Origin: Orientallactaga sibirica
Taxonomy: Eukaryota > Chordata > Mammalia > Rodentia > Dipodidae
Assembly: GCA_036365145.1 (NCBI GenBank)
Contig: JAEOAD010000001.1
Location: 103,698,001 to 103,762,000, forward strand
Length of the DNA stretch: 64,000 nt
Direction of reading: 5' to 3'
The translations under genes and the position numbers were made by a program. Below are positions 32,216-44,283 of the stretch, in pieces; the stretch's first letter is position 1, and each line of letters opens with the position of its first letter. Below the pieces are notes generated by a model. That model was not told the origin of the DNA. It did no database searches and worked only from the letters and a program-made list of their open reading frames with translations.

Positions 32216-33290
32216 TACTTATGCTCTTGAATTCACTTTGAAACATAAAGTCTGATTGCTGGTGGAATTTCCTATTATGTTACAACAAATTTCATTTTCA
32301 TTTAAGTCAATATGGGTTATTTGAAACTGATGGAATTCTATTATTCTACTTCAAGTCGCAATATTTCGGCCATTTTTTCTCATCTTAAATATCAAGTGAA
32401 AAATTGTGGTAAGAAAATCTGAAAAGTTAAGGTTGTCAATCACCTGAAAAGACAAGGCCAGCAATTTCCTCATAACCTCCTCACACATCTCATCATTATT
32501 TCAGCCAGACCATTTCCTTGTGGTCAGCAAATCCTAATTGAGAAAGTTTAAATAAGACTTCTGTTCTCAATTTTCTTGAATTTTATGGAAATTAAAAGGA
32601 AGGAAAAATTCTGTCTTCAAATATGAAGGGTTATATAGAGCTGGTTAAAGGACTTTGGCTGTAGCTTCAGAGTCTGAGGTGAAGCTAAGATATACTCAGT
32701 GGGTGTGACGTGTTCTCCATGAAGGGGTCATACTATGCTCTGTTCACACATACCCCCCAGGTCTGATTATAGCATTATAGCATTATGGAAAGGCCTGTGA
32801 CCAAAGCAACTTTGATTTAGTCTTTTTGAAAAACTTCCTTTGAAAGAACTTAAAGGATGTCTCTGACTACCAACTTTCAAGCCTGGTCTTCTATGATTGT
32901 TAATGCAATACCAGTGTTCCAAATACGCCTTTGATTCAACACTTTGCTATTATGAGCTTATCAAGATATTCAAACATCATGCCTAATCATGTCTTTCATC
33001 ATGTAAAGATGAACCACTTAATATGGCTGGGGAAGCTCCTACCTCTGTCCAGTCTCACCAAATGCAGTTCTAGCCTAATGGCTTCAGCTGTATGCTCAGT
33101 AATAAATAACAGTTCTCCAATATATCATACAGGGTATCTCATTAATTTACCATGGTCTTCACATCAAATCTAGGTTTTATACTTTATGTACATGCTCATA
33201 GAACTATATTGCTTTCCACCAGAGCAACCGTTTTTATTATTAAACAATGATTATGCTTCTTCTACCTGCAAATCAGTTCTAGGATAGTAA
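32216..33290. other. Unique sequence, nothing recognised
   Basis: AT-rich. 32768-32785 holds a small 'tatagcattatagcatta' tandem. Confidence 0.4.
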
Positions 33291-33291
33291 G

Positions 33292-33331
<40 letters not shown>

Positions 33332-33334
33332 TGT
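33292..33334. repeat. Compound microsatellite (CT)n(GT)n
   Basis: Uninterrupted CT dinucleotides switch directly to GT dinucleotides at about 33314. Confidence 0.95.
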
Positions 33335-33754
33335 TCACTATTGCTTACCTTGGCACATTCTACAAAACCTGGAACACCCAAAACAGTCAGTTTTCTACTT
33401 TCATTTCATTCATATTTCACCAGTATTTCATGCAAATACTCACTTCTTCTTGAAACACTTAGGACTCAATTTCTGGGGATTCATACTCTCCAGCTGCCCA
33501 TCTCACCCGTGGCTGTTTCTCTGTTACCTTCCTTTATGTACCTTATCATTTAAGTCACATAGAAGAAAAAAATGAGTGCCTATTGTTAGGATAGTTACGA
33601 CAACAAGCAATTATGGCAACAACTTAAATGTCCATCCCAAGGGGAAAAAAACAGAAAACTATGGTTACAATCACTTCATGGCACATTACATCCATGATAA
33701 AAATAACAAGCTGACATCCTGTCTGGGAACATGAAGAAATCCTATTGTGAACTG
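33335..33754. other. Unique sequence with weak L1-like part
   Basis: 33600-33720 ('aacttaaatgtccatcccaaggg', 'ggcacattacatccatgataaaaataac') weakly resembles the L1 ORF2 3' end. Otherwise nothing recognised. Confidence 0.35.
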
Positions 33755-34177
33755 ATCTATTCAAAGGTACTATGATGGTTTATTGACTGTCAACTTGATC
33801 TAGCATCATCATCCTTCCTTTCAATTTTCAGTGATTTGAAACTGACAGGGTTCTATTTGAATCATTATTTAAATTAGGTTAGCATCTGCAAATGTCTGTG
33901 ATTATCTTGATTAAGTAAATTAAATGTGGGTGGCACCATTCCACGGCCTGGGGTCCTGGACTGTATAAAAAGGAGAGAGCTGGGGCTGAAGAGATGGCTT
34001 AGTGGTTTAGGCACCTGCCCGCTAAGCCTAAAGAATGCTGGTTCCAATCTCCAGGTCCCACGTTTAGCCAGATGCAGTAATGCAAGGGCGCAATGCTGCA
34101 CTTGCCCACAAGGGGGCACATGCATCTGGAGTTCATTCACAGCAGCTGAGAGGCTACTGGTATGCCCATTCTCTACC

Positions 34178-34220
<43 letters not shown>

Positions 34221-34462
34221 CCAAAAAAAGAAAAAAGAAAAAAGAAAAGAAAAAAAAGGAGAGAGATGGTTGAGTAGGGCACCCATCACTCTCTGTTTCC
34301 TCCCTGTGGACTGAATGTGACCAACTGCCTCAAGCTCTTGCCACTATGTCATTCTACCATGAGGGACTATAATCTGGAACTATCCACTGAAATAAGCCCT
34401 TACTCTCTTAAATAGATTTTTGTCAGGTATTTTTTCCTAGCAATGAGAAGGTAATTGATACA
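33755..34462 (+). repeat. MaLR/ERVL-type LTR split by a SINE
   Basis: 5' part 33755-33977 contains 'atgtgggtggcaccattccacggcctggggtcctggactgtataaaaaggag' and the 3' part 34257-34462 contains 'ctgtttcctccctgtggactgaatgtgaccaactgcctcaagctc' and ends 'gtcaggtattttttcctagcaatgagaaggtaattgatacag'. This is the layout of rodent MaLR LTRs, with a TATA-like TATAAAAAG near 33964. Confidence 0.75.
33978..34256 (+). repeat. tRNA-derived SINE, type 2
   Basis: Complete type 2 form from GGGGCTGAAGAGATGGCTTAG, with 'caagggcgcaatgctgcacttgcccacaagggggc' and a CT-rich then A-rich end. The flanks AAAGGAGAGAG on both sides give the target duplication. Confidence 0.92.
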
Positions 34463-35399
34463 GGTGCAATGAGCATGCTTAAGGTATGATTACCACTTTG
34501 TAAAAAATAATAGAAAGATATCTGGTAAAAATGAAAAAATAAATAATATGCTAGTTGATGGGACCATAGACATTTTTTCCTTTTTTTCCAAACAGTTATA
34601 TTTTACTAAAAGTTTGTATGTGTGAAGAGAAAATTATGCTATAATGCTTTTAAACATAAAATAAATGTATCTATGGAAATATCATAAAATGAAGTCATTG
34701 AAAGGCATCTAAAGTATTTCATGAAAGAAATTCCCCTAAATTGCAATACTATGACAGCTAGCACAGCTCTGTGATACAAGCACCAGGTCTTTAGATGTGG
34801 TTGATTCTGCAACAATGGGATTGGTCCAACAACAAAGCTTTCTGTTTGTGGTCTCATGACTTACATGCTGTCTAAACCTCAATAAATAGGTGGACTTGGT
34901 AGCCTTCAGAGGCCATTAAGACTCCAGCCTCCTCAGGTTCCTTCATTTTATTTTCTCCAGGATGACTACTTTAAGTCAATGAACTCCGGGAAGAAGTGCA
35001 ACAAACATTAACCTCTTTATTCTGCCCAAAGTAGCCATCTTAGCAACAGGTGGTAATCTGATCCCACAGTGAAGACCACATTTAATTGATTTCCAGTAGC
35101 TAGTGAGGAAGTTAGTTCTGCCACATTCCTTTGAAACTGAATCCCACATACCCCTATCCAAAGATGTCTCACAGCAAATGGGGATACTATTTACTACAGT
35201 AAGTCCTAAAGCTATAACTAACGGAATTACAGAGTAACAAGCTCCAACTGTTCAGCTCTATTGTCCCAAGCAGAATTAAAAGACGGAGACAATCCATGTA
35301 AACAAACAGATGGCCATTAAACAAGTCACAGGTAATCTTGAGTATGACATATGCTATTTAACCCAAACAGTAATAGTATTAACAATACAGCTTGCATAC
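34463..35399. other. Unique sequence, nothing recognised
   Basis: AT-rich with no supported gene. Confidence 0.4.
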
Positions 35400-35665
35400 T
35401 GTCATAGTCCATTTTCTGTTGCATTAACCAAATACCTGAGTCTGATTCATTTATAAAAGAAGCCATGTTAATTTGTGTTATTATTCAGGAGGAGTCTGGG
35501 AAAACCAAGCACATGGTAAGGGCATCTGTCTGGCTTTTGGTGACTTTCTTCTTTATACAGCACAATATATGAGAGTGATACTTGTGATAGAGCAAGTATG
35601 CTAGCTCATGTCTGTTTTGCTAGTCTCATAAAGCCAATAATGCCATCACAGGGGATAGGAAAATC
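35400..35665 (-). repeat. Old MaLR LTR fragment, minus strand
   Basis: 'gtcatagtccattttctgttgcattaaccaaatacctgagtctg' and 'ttcatttataaaagaagccatgttaa' match the complement of the MST/THE-type LTR end. Diverged. Confidence 0.5.
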
Positions 35666-36219
35666 TCATGGAAGCTCTCAGACCAGCTAATGTGGTGACC
35701 AGACTGTGAATCACAATGAGAGGTCTTGCTTCAAACAAGGTGAAAAGGGAGGACCAATACCCGCATGGATGTACCCTCACTGACACACATGAACATGCTC
35801 ATGTGCATAGAGGCCCATAGCCAAATATCAACATATGAATTTGGACAAAACATTACTGGCATACAAGTTGAGAAGACACACTCAAGCCATGGTATACACC
35901 CTGAGTGAACACCATTGCATTCACATTCAGTTGTAAGTCGCATTGCTTGTATGCTAACGTGGTCTGGATGGGACACCTAGAAATAGCCATAGATTGTTTC
36001 CTGTAACATTCATAAGCAAGACCCCACTGGCTTTGCAGGAACTCCTGGCCACTTAGTTGGAATGAGTTGGCAAACTGAAATCTCTGGATCATTTGTATTC
36101 AGACTTTCCTAATCTATGTGGATTAATGTATGCCCTGACTACTTAATAGGTAGATTATAAATGATTACCATAGGCAGTAGAGCCTATGTTTCCTAACAGA
36201 AAGGGCACTAAGGTCCAAT
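35666..36219. other. Unique sequence, nothing recognised
   Basis: Two overlapping antisense frames (35731-36092) have no family resemblance and Cys/Met-rich random composition. Confidence 0.35.
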
Positions 36220-36400
36220 GCCTCAGCACACAGACTCTGATAGGATTATTTGCTTTTTCTCCCGGCTCCCAGCTGTGCAATCTAATTGTCACATGGACTT
36301 AGGCAAATTTATTAACTACTTCATGCCTCAGCTTCTTTTGTGGCAACAAAACAGCACTTTGTAGAATTTGTAGTGAAAAGCAAATAAGTATCTGTTTCTA
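36220..36400 (+). repeat. MIR element
   Basis: 'ctcccggctcccagctgtgcaatctaattgtcacatggacttaggcaaatttattaactacttcatgcctcagcttc' follows the MIR core in order. Confidence 0.65.
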
Positions 36401-37330
36401 TCTATCTCCCTATCATCTATCAGCCTTTATATTTCTCAGTAAGTCGTGGAAGTGCAGCTCATGCTAATAATTCACACAGTCTCACAAGATAAATAGATCA
36501 GGTTTTAAAACGCAAGTGCAGTGAGTCTTCAATAATTTCCTTTCTCATTCTACATGACGACTCTGTATCCGCTGGGTGACCCAGAGGATGAGCTCATGTA
36601 GCTATCCTTTATAATTCAGGTAGGAAAAAAAAAGGACTGATAATTTGACATCCTTCTAAAGGAAAGTAGATCTAATTTTTAGAGATCAAGAAAAAAAAAA
36701 AGACTTTTCAATTTACTGGAAAAGAAAATCACCTGAAAACAGAACTGGGAATCTTACCCTGAAGCGCCTTCATACTTGAGTACTGAAAGAGCCTCTCTTT
36801 ATTGCTTTTATCTAGTAAATGGTCCCTGAGTTTCTTAACTGACACAAAGTTAAAATACAGGTCATCAGAGCCTATACTCTAGTCATTTTCTTGATCTAAA
36901 TTCACTAATGATATAGGCACCGATGAAAGACAAAAAAAAAAATACTCTATACATTTAAATGACCCCTTTTTATCTTGGGAGGTTCACCAAGCCAATTGAA
37001 CTCTACAAAGGGTGTGTAATTTCACCAACCTACTGACTTAGCTCAGTCAAAAAAAAAAAAAAAATCAACTGGCACCCTTGCTGAACAGAGCTTGCATTTC
37101 TTCCTTGAACTCGTGATCCCTCACAACCAGCTCTGACAAATCGACCAAGCATCATTGAACACCCAATTTCTTGCCTTACCTCCATGTGAGTAAATCCCAA
37201 GGAGTCACCTGCATATATTGAACAAAATGTATTTATATATTAATATTAAAGTCATGTGAATGTATGTCCTTGCCTACTCTCTCCCTTTCCTTTTTCTGTA
37301 ATCAGAGATATACTTTGAGTAACATCTATC
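36401..37330. other. Unique sequence, nothing recognised
   Basis: Several A-runs (36625, 36690, 36932, 37050) and no supported gene. Confidence 0.4.
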
Positions 37331-37567
37331 TTTTTTTAAAAAATATTTTATTTACTTACTTATTTGAGAGAGGGAAGGAGAGAGGGGCAGAAGCAGATGG
37401 AGAGAGAGAGAGAATGGGCATGCCAGGGCCTCCTAGCCACTGCAAACAAACTCCAGATGCATGTGCCAACATGTGCATCCGGCTTTATGTTGGGTGCTGG
37501 GGAATTGAACCTGAGTCTTTTGGCTTTGCAGGCAAATGCCTTAACCGCTAAGCCATCTCTCTAGCCC
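37331..37567 (-). repeat. tRNA-derived SINE (type 1), minus strand
   Basis: Full complement of the SINE, from a T-rich tail through GA-rich block and 'gggcatgccagggcctcctagcc' to 'taagccatctctctagccc'. Confidence 0.92.
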
Positions 37568-38100
37568 AAGGGACACATATCTTGATGCATAGACCAAGAC
37601 AGACAATAGAACTTGCATCTCACACAATGTGATCATTTCACATTTCTATTACAATAGTAGATTTTACCCTACTCACACGTATCTTAAGTTTTAAATTATC
37701 ATCCTTTTGCATGGGACGTGACTGTGACAAAGGACAAGGTATAAGTTTCAGGTGAGCTACATCCACTTATAATAGATAACGCTGGAAAGGCCTTGGATTT
37801 CTGTGATGTGACAATTCTAGCTCTGATAAGAAGGACTGAGAAGGACTTAGATGCTAAAGGATGCCAACAGGAAATGTAAGCATGCTTTTTAAAAGTAAGT
37901 AAAAATGAAGATGCATCCCTCCCCTTCTCTCTCTTTTATGGGAAGATGCTGGGAAGTCAGACAATTCCTAAGAAAGGACACAATAATGCCAAAAGCAATG
38001 TAATACCTGTTGGTCAACCTCAACTGTCAACTGAAGCTCGAGTGAACAATTCCCACAAAGACCAATAGCTTCAGATTTCCTGCAGTGGAATCACTCTGCT
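37568..38100. other. Unique sequence, nothing recognised
   Basis: No supported gene or repeat. Confidence 0.35.
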
Positions 38101-39315
38101 TAAAGGTTTTGGTTTTTTTTTTTTTTTTTTTTTTTTTTTTCTGCCTGAGGAAGGATACCAATGGAAGGATTGAAGCTTTCAAGGGCCATTCTCAGCCAGT
38201 GGAGGCTAAGTAGCTTGGTTGCTTGTGCTTGAGGAAGATAATCTTGCCACTGAAATTCTGGCATGGAGGAAACATTCTGGAGGAATGAGTGCCTCTGTCG
38301 GACTATCATACATTTATTGCATTAGCAACTTTGCATGGAACAGTCTCCAATTGGGATACAGAGGTCCAGGAACCAAAGGACAGAACCAGACAGTATCTCT
38401 ATAAACCAACCCACCTCTGATGTACTTTAAGTTGTCACCAAATGGACTCCTCTGGATTGGGGGTCCTGGTCCTAGAAGGGACAAAGTCTGGAAAGGGAAC
38501 ACAACAAATATACCTCAAGGTATAGTTGATCCTTGGCCACTTTCCACTCCTCTGCCCATGGCAGGTGAGGAGACATCATGCTGATCAGAAGAGAGGACTT
38601 ACCCAAAGGAGGGCTTACCCAATGGAGGGATGGAGGGTATATATGGAACCCTGGTGATCTATGGAAACATTTTCTTGTTCCACCTGTGAAGTGATCACAT
38701 GTGCATTGCACCTACACTACGTATATGAAGTCAAGCTCCCAAATAGTTCAGGTATAAAGGTTGAGGTGACACCACTAGTTAAGCTGCTACGACCTACTGA
38801 GGCAGCAGAGCTTAGTATGAGAGAAATTTATAATGGACAGTGAATGAGGAAGAGAGGGAATATTAGCTGAGCTCTAAGGTTAATAGCACCCATGGAGTCT
38901 GTACATCTCTCCTCTAATCTCCTTCATCTGAGTGCTCTTAGGAAGAAAGCCACATGGAAGATGTGACTTGTGGTAGGCCTATGGATTCTGTCTCAAGGGA
39001 ATCTAACTTCAAGGAATGTAATAATTGCTGAGTACCACAGGTGCCTTGAAATCCACCAGAGCTTTTATGTTGAGGTCACACCAGAGACTGAAGGCAGCAG
39101 GGCTACAAGGCCGACACCATCCTGTAGGAAAGGGATACCAATGGTCAACTCTGGCTCAAAGATTCCCTTAGGATATAATGCAGTTGGATTTTCTTCCATT
39201 CAACCCTCTCTCTCTCCTCTCCCCCTCAGTTGGGGGTCAGACTTGAACAGCAAACAGATGACTCTTTGACCTTCCCCAATGCCTTGCTCATGTCCTCCTT
39301 TACACAAATATCTCC
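38101..39315. other. Unclassified segment bounded by a long T-run
   Basis: A T-run of about 30 bases (38110-38140) could be the A-tail of a minus-strand retrocopy. The segment has richer codon-like composition than its surroundings but no frame longer than 100 codons. Two stretches share short similarities ('ggataccaatgg' at 38154 and 39134; 'gttgaggt.acacca' at 38761 and 39070). It could be a decayed retroviral or retrocopied sequence; I cannot name it. Confidence 0.35.
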
Positions 39316-39319
39316 TAAC

Positions 39320-39454
39320 AAAGCGCATGGTGGTGCACGCCTTTAACCCCAGCACTCAGGAGGCAGAGGTAGGAGGATCACTGTGAGTTCAAAGCCAGAC
39401 TGAGACTACAAAATGAGTTTCAGGTTAACCTGGACTACAGTGAGACCATACCTC

Positions 39455-39498
<44 letters not shown>
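39320..39498 (+). repeat. B1 SINE with (GA)n tail
   Basis: 'gcgcatggtggtgcacgcctttaaccccagcactcaggagg' through 'gagaccatacctcaaaa', then about 17 GA dinucleotides. Confidence 0.9.
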
Positions 39499-39499
<1 letters not shown>

Positions 39500-39555
39500 G
39501 AACAACAAAAAGCCCTTACCCATTTAGTTATGACTTGGTCTGCCATAATACCATT

Positions 39556-39811
39556 GTTTTGGTTTATTTTATTTATTTGAGAGCAACAGACAGGCAGAGA
39601 AAGAGGCAGAGAGACAGAAAGAGAGAGAGAGGAGGGGGAGAAGAGAGAGAGAGAATGGGCTCACCAGGGCCTCCAGCCACTGCATACAAACTCCAGATGC
39701 ATGCATCACCTTGTGCATCTGGCTTACATGGGTACTGGGGAATTGAGTCTCAAACCATGGTCCTTGGGCTTCATAGGCAAGCACTAAACCACTAAACTAT
39801 CTCTCCAGCCC
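39556..39811 (-). repeat. tRNA-derived SINE (type 1), 13-bp target duplication
   Basis: Complement of the full SINE. CCATAATACCATT occurs at 39543-39555 and again at 39812-39824, exact. Confidence 0.95.
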
Positions 39812-39824
39812 CCATAATACCATT

Positions 39825-40769
39825 TTAACTGATAATTGAGCATAAAAAGCCATCATCGTAGCAGGCTACCCACCTCACACGAGCCATCCTAGATAATACT
39901 GAGGAATTGGGGGTACTTTGGGGAAAAGAACTAAGTGCTTCTTTGCTTCAGAAAAGATGTCCCCCTGAGCCAGGAAGACTATCACTCTTACTGACCATGG
40001 AGATTCAGTAGAACAAGATGAATTTTTCCACCTGACCAGAACATTCTACAGTTAGTATAAGACTGTCTCCATTAACCCTATCCATTATTAAGGAACTAGC
40101 CCTGGCCTACTTTCTTCCTAATTGTGTAGAACTTCATGATATAGCGTGTACAAAAATATAACAAAATAAATTCTGTTCCTGTCACATTATGCACATGGCA
40201 CTGACAAAAGGAAATCAATTCTATGTGATGCTATTGTGTGTTTTTGTGTCCCAAGGCAAAACAAACACACAAACAAACCATTCTGATTGAAAGAGGAGCA
40301 CTCATCTTTATATCTTAAAGGATTTTTAAACTGAAGGTATAAAACAGTATTCAAATGCAGGAATAACCCAACTCTTAGAGCACCAAGTTCATCTGGCTTT
40401 TGAGGCATTTTCAATTTGTTTTAACAAGGGAACAAAATAAATTGTGGGAGGAAGAGAAGAACAAACCCTCAGCAAATGAAGGAAGGGGGTTGGTTTGTGT
40501 GGATGACCTTATAGCAAGGTATCGTGAAGAATCCACATGAGTCTATTAACAGGGAGACGCCCGGTAGGCTAGCTGAACAGAGGGCTTAGGCACCCGAGAA
40601 GCATGAGTCCAGAATAACCATATGAAGGCTAGAAAGTCATTTTAATTAGTTCACATTGCACGTAGTATAATTTGGGGAAGTTACATTTTATAAACTGTAA
40701 TTTATTTCATTTACTATAGCCCATGACAATGAAGAAACATCAATAAAAAGTCTTTATATAGCCTGGGTT
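39825..40769. other. Unique sequence, nothing recognised
   Basis: No supported gene or repeat. Confidence 0.4.
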
Positions 40770-40776
40770 TGGGTGT

Positions 40777-40780
<4 letters not shown>

Positions 40781-40808
<28 letters not shown>
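40781..40808. repeat. (TG)n microsatellite
   Basis: About 14 TG dinucleotides followed by TA/TG-rich sequence to 40855. Confidence 0.95.
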
Positions 40809-40809
<1 letters not shown>

Positions 40810-40855
40810 TGTATACATATGTTTGTGCATATGTATATGGTATATGTGTATCTGG

Positions 40856-41611
40856 TGTCATAGTTTCACATTGCTGAGATGAATTTCCAAACCAGGCACA
40901 AGTTATGGAAGAAATGGATTTATTTGACGCTTACGGACCAAGGGTGTTGCAGACCGCTTCAGGTTCGCTGAGATGAACTTCCAGACCGGGCACAGTTATG
41001 GAGGAAGGGATATTATTTATTGAAACTTACAGATCCAGGGGAAGTTCCATAAAGGCAGGAAAAGCAGCCTGCTTTCAACAGAGCCAAACAGAGAGAGAGA
41101 AAGCCAATTAGCCACCACAGCACACAGAGCAAAAAACTACAGCCAAAAGGTCACACAGCACACTTCAGGAACTCCTGCTAGGCACATTTGCATATCTTTA
41201 CAATGGAATCTCAAACCATCACCACACCTTAAGACCGGGCCCCCAGTGACCTTGCCTCTAGCAAGGTGATTGCAGATGCAAACTATAACTAATAAAACGT
41301 TGAATATATTGGGGGACATATATTCAAACTACCACAAAGGGGAAGTTCCATAATGGCAGAAGAAGCTGACCCTCTTTAACAGGGCCACACAGAGAGAAAA
41401 GCAACCACCACCAGCACAAGTAAGCACAGTCCAAAAACCCTGGACAGAATTCTATCACTTTGCACAGCATTAGACTGGAATTCAGATCTGCCCCCATACC
41501 TTAGTGATGGACTCTAAGATCCATCCACAGTGACACCAAGTTAAAACACCAAGTTAAAAACTTTAATAAAACTCCAGAATCTTTTAGGGAGTATCCATTC
41601 AAACTACCACA
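40856..41611 (-). repeat. Older LTR split by a younger related LTR
   Basis: Outer left part 40856-40944 (TGTCATAGTTTCACATTGC...) and outer right part 41337-41611 (to CATTCAAACTACCACA) form one family A-like LTR when the inner element is set aside. Both ends match the family. Confidence 0.8.
40945..41336 (-). repeat. Solo LTR (family A) nested in an older LTR
   Basis: Complete element with perfect 5-bp duplication AAGGG at 40940-40944 and 41337-41341. Plus-strand ends TGTTGCAGACC and CTACCACA. Contains complementary AATAAA near 41015. Confidence 0.93.
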
Positions 41612-41785
41612 GAGGGAATATATATATACACAGAGGATATATATATATTATATACACACATACATACATATATATGTGGGGGGTATATGCACACGTTTGT
41701 GTGTACATATGTGTGGTATATGTTTGCATGGTGTATGTTTGTGTGTGTGGTGGTGGTAGTGGTGGTATATACACACATGTCTGGA
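41612..41785. repeat. TA/TG-rich low-complexity sequence
   Basis: (TA)n blocks at 41620-41672 and imperfect TG/GGT repeats to about 41780. The open frames here are artefacts. Confidence 0.85.
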
Positions 41786-42281
41786 GAGGACCTTGGGAAA
41801 TGATCACTTTAAAGAATGAAAGAAGTAAACTTATTCTATGCAGCCAGTGTCTCAAGACCACTTCACCTATGGTCTTTTATGCTTATCATTTCCACATAGT
41901 TTCATTTTAACAGAAATGGCCCTTTCCATGAAAAGATGGCTTCTAAGATTTTCTTCAACCTTCTGATTTTATCTCTTCCTACTTTATTTCTGTGTCCCAT
42001 TTTTCAATGCGTGCACAGTCTCATGTATAATTTTGCTATCCTGTTTGAATGAGAAAAGTCATTTAAAATGCCAGAATTCTTTTTTTCCAAGGAAATAACC
42101 ACGTTGAACAATCTATGAGGCCCCATGGATCCTTGCGGGGGAAAATGAAGATGATAATTTGACAGGAGATTGGAGGAAGTCTGAAGACTCAACATGGTAG
42201 ATTTATATTCAAGAATTTAAGTGGTTTGTCAGTCTTGAGTCCTTACTAGACCTCTCTGTCAAAGCTCCCCTACCTTTACTA
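41786..42281. other. Unique sequence, nothing recognised
   Basis: No supported gene or repeat. Confidence 0.35.
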
Positions 42282-42282
42282 T

Positions 42283-42328
<46 letters not shown>

Positions 42329-42645
42329 TGTGTGGCATGTAGGTACATGAGTGTCATGGCACACACATGTGGAGGCCAGAGAATAACCTGAGCTGTCTGT
42401 CCTCACCTTCCACCTTGTTTGAGGCAGGTTCTCCTGGTTGTCATGTTTGATCAGTGCTGTGTTCCCCAGGCTAGCTGGATCACCAGCTCTGAGGAAATTG
42501 TCCTGTCTCCACCTCCCTTCTTGCACCAGGATTACAGACACCTGCTGCAGCATCCAGGTTTTATGTGGGAGCTGTGCATCTGAACTCAAGTATTCACTCT
42601 TGCCCAGCAAGCATTTCTCTTCGATGCCTTCTCTCCAGCCATGCC
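42282..42645 (-). repeat. B4-type SINE with (GT)n end
   Basis: About 23 GT dinucleotides (42282-42327) stand at the 3' (minus) end, then 'tgtggaggccagagaataacctgagctgtctgtcctcacc', 'ccaggattacagacacctgc' and 'tctctccagcc' at the ID head. The 153-codon antisense frame across it is an artefact. Confidence 0.85.
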
Positions 42646-43189
42646 CCCACCATCTTGGAGTCGTAAACATTTCTTATAAGCTTCCTTTCCTCCAGTATGT
42701 CTTTCAACATTTGCAATCAATTCCCATTCCTATGAGCCAATTGGCTCCTTATTAGGCAATGGCATGCAGAATTATAGTCACTGAGGCAGTCATACTCCAA
42801 ATGGGTGACAGGCAAATGTTGGGGAGGTGGGTGGTCCCGTTCATTTGAGCATTTATTTAGTACATCACAAAGGCAAGATGTTGCACTGGCTGTGTGATAT
42901 TTATCTTTTAGTAGTTTGTAATCTAGTGGGATGGAAAACCATAAAGAACTGCTCTAAAAATGAGGAAAATAGTACCCTATTCACTTTCTTTTGTAGTTTT
43001 GCCACAGGCAGCATTAAGTTGCTTGTAGCTTATTCCCTAAATCTCCCAATTGCAAAGCTGGAAACTTGTCTTTTCTCTCCTTAGGACTGTGTATTTGGAG
43101 CAACCAAATTATAGCGAGTCAGAGAAAATCTCTCTCAGGGAAAATCAAGGCGCTCTTATGTTTGTGAAATGTACTGAGCTTAGTCCCAT
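42646..43189. other. Unique sequence, nothing recognised
   Basis: No supported gene or repeat. Confidence 0.35.
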
Positions 43190-43290
43190 GATAGACATTT
43201 CACACAGTTATTCCATATTTTCTGTGTACCTACTATGTGTCCTACTGTGTGGTAGGCACTGAGATTGCAGAGATGGTTGGCTGGTGGGCT
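43190..43290 (-). repeat. L2/MIR-type relic
   Basis: 'tctgtgtacctactatgtgtcctactgtgtggtaggcactgagattgcag' is the well-known complement of an L2/MIR segment. Confidence 0.65.
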
Positions 43291-43769
43291 CTTTTTCTGA
43301 AGATACTAATAATTAAGCAATCAAGTATTATACAGCAAAAAAATAAAGTGGCATCTTTAAAGATTTATAAACCAAATAATGAGGTAATTGGAGTGCACAC
43401 TGATAAAAATGTAGAGGAAAGCAACAAAATCTCTATGAATTGCAAACACATGGGGAAAAAAAAAGCATCTTTTACTCAGTGCCCTCTGCAAATGTCACAC
43501 TAAATCACATCTAAATGAAATTACATCCCAGGTGTAAGGAAACATAACAACCTTCAGTGGATTCAACATGAAAATCTTCCAGCCAAAACAACCCGATTAA
43601 GCATGCTTCCTTTCAGTGGCCTCAAATCAAAGTTTTCATTTGGTGTGCTCTGCTCTGCATTTTTTGTGTCTTGAAGAGACATTGTCCCTAGATCAGATCA
43701 TGCAGCCAAAACTCCAAGTAGCAGTTAAACCTCAGCCACTTCTACCAGTCATTATTAAACCTCAGCCAT
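43291..43769. other. Unique sequence, nothing recognised
   Basis: 43720-43795 carries two copies of an 'attaaacctcagccattctaccagtcattat' unit (see findings). Confidence 0.4.
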
Positions 43770-43952
43770 TTCTACTAGTCATTATCAAGGACATTCAACC
43801 TGTCCCTTCAGTTCTTTGGGCATCAGTTCCTGCCTACAAAGTAGGGATAATGCTACCAATTTCATAGATATAATGCATTAATGCATGTAATAAGTGGACC
43901 GAGATAATGTACATAAAGTGTGTGAGTCATAGTAAGCGCTCAATGACTAATG
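43770..43952 (+). repeat. MIR element
   Basis: 'ctacaaagtagggataatgctaccaatttcatag' to 'gagtcatagtaagcgctcaatgac' follows the MIR 3' half closely. Confidence 0.8.
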
Positions 43953-43975
43953 TCTGTGGCAACTACATGATACAC

Positions 43976-43976
43976 A

Positions 43977-44019
<43 letters not shown>

Positions 44020-44021
44020 GG
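43976..44021. repeat. Compound microsatellite (CA)n(TA)n
   Basis: About 16 CA units followed by 5 TA units. Confidence 0.95.
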
Positions 44022-44283
44022 TTTATTTCAGCTTATAATTTCAAGGTGTAGAGTCCATCATGGTGGGGAAAATATAAAAAGAGCAGGAAACAGGTATTGC
44101 ATCATTAAATCAGGAAGAAGTAGAAAGAGAACAGGCAGTGGTGCTAACCTTTAACAACAACTCAAGACTGTCCCCCAAGTGACATACTTCCTGATGGTTC
44201 CACCACCTTCACAGAAAGCTGGTGACTGTGTTCAAACACATATGCCTCTAGGGTAGGGGCATTACATTCAAAATACCACACTG
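44020..44283 (-). repeat. LTR fragment, minus strand
   Basis: 'ggtttatttcagcttataatttcaaggtgtagagtccatcatggtggggaaaa' and '...ggcattacattcaaaataccacac' share the layout of the family A and B LTRs (TTTATT near the left end, ACCACA right end). Confidence 0.6.

Noticed and set aside
33926..34273. 115- and 116-codon frames on both strands
   Set aside because: They translate a type 2 SINE and its CT-rich end; the same peptides recur at every copy of the SINE.
42209..42670. 153-codon antisense open frame, the longest in the window
   Set aside because: It crosses a B4 SINE and encodes the (GT)n microsatellite as alternating Thr-His. Not a gene.
40781..44021. Possible CRISPR or other short-repeat array
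   Set aside because: The repeats are dinucleotide microsatellites and LTRs in a mammalian background; there is no repeat-spacer structure.
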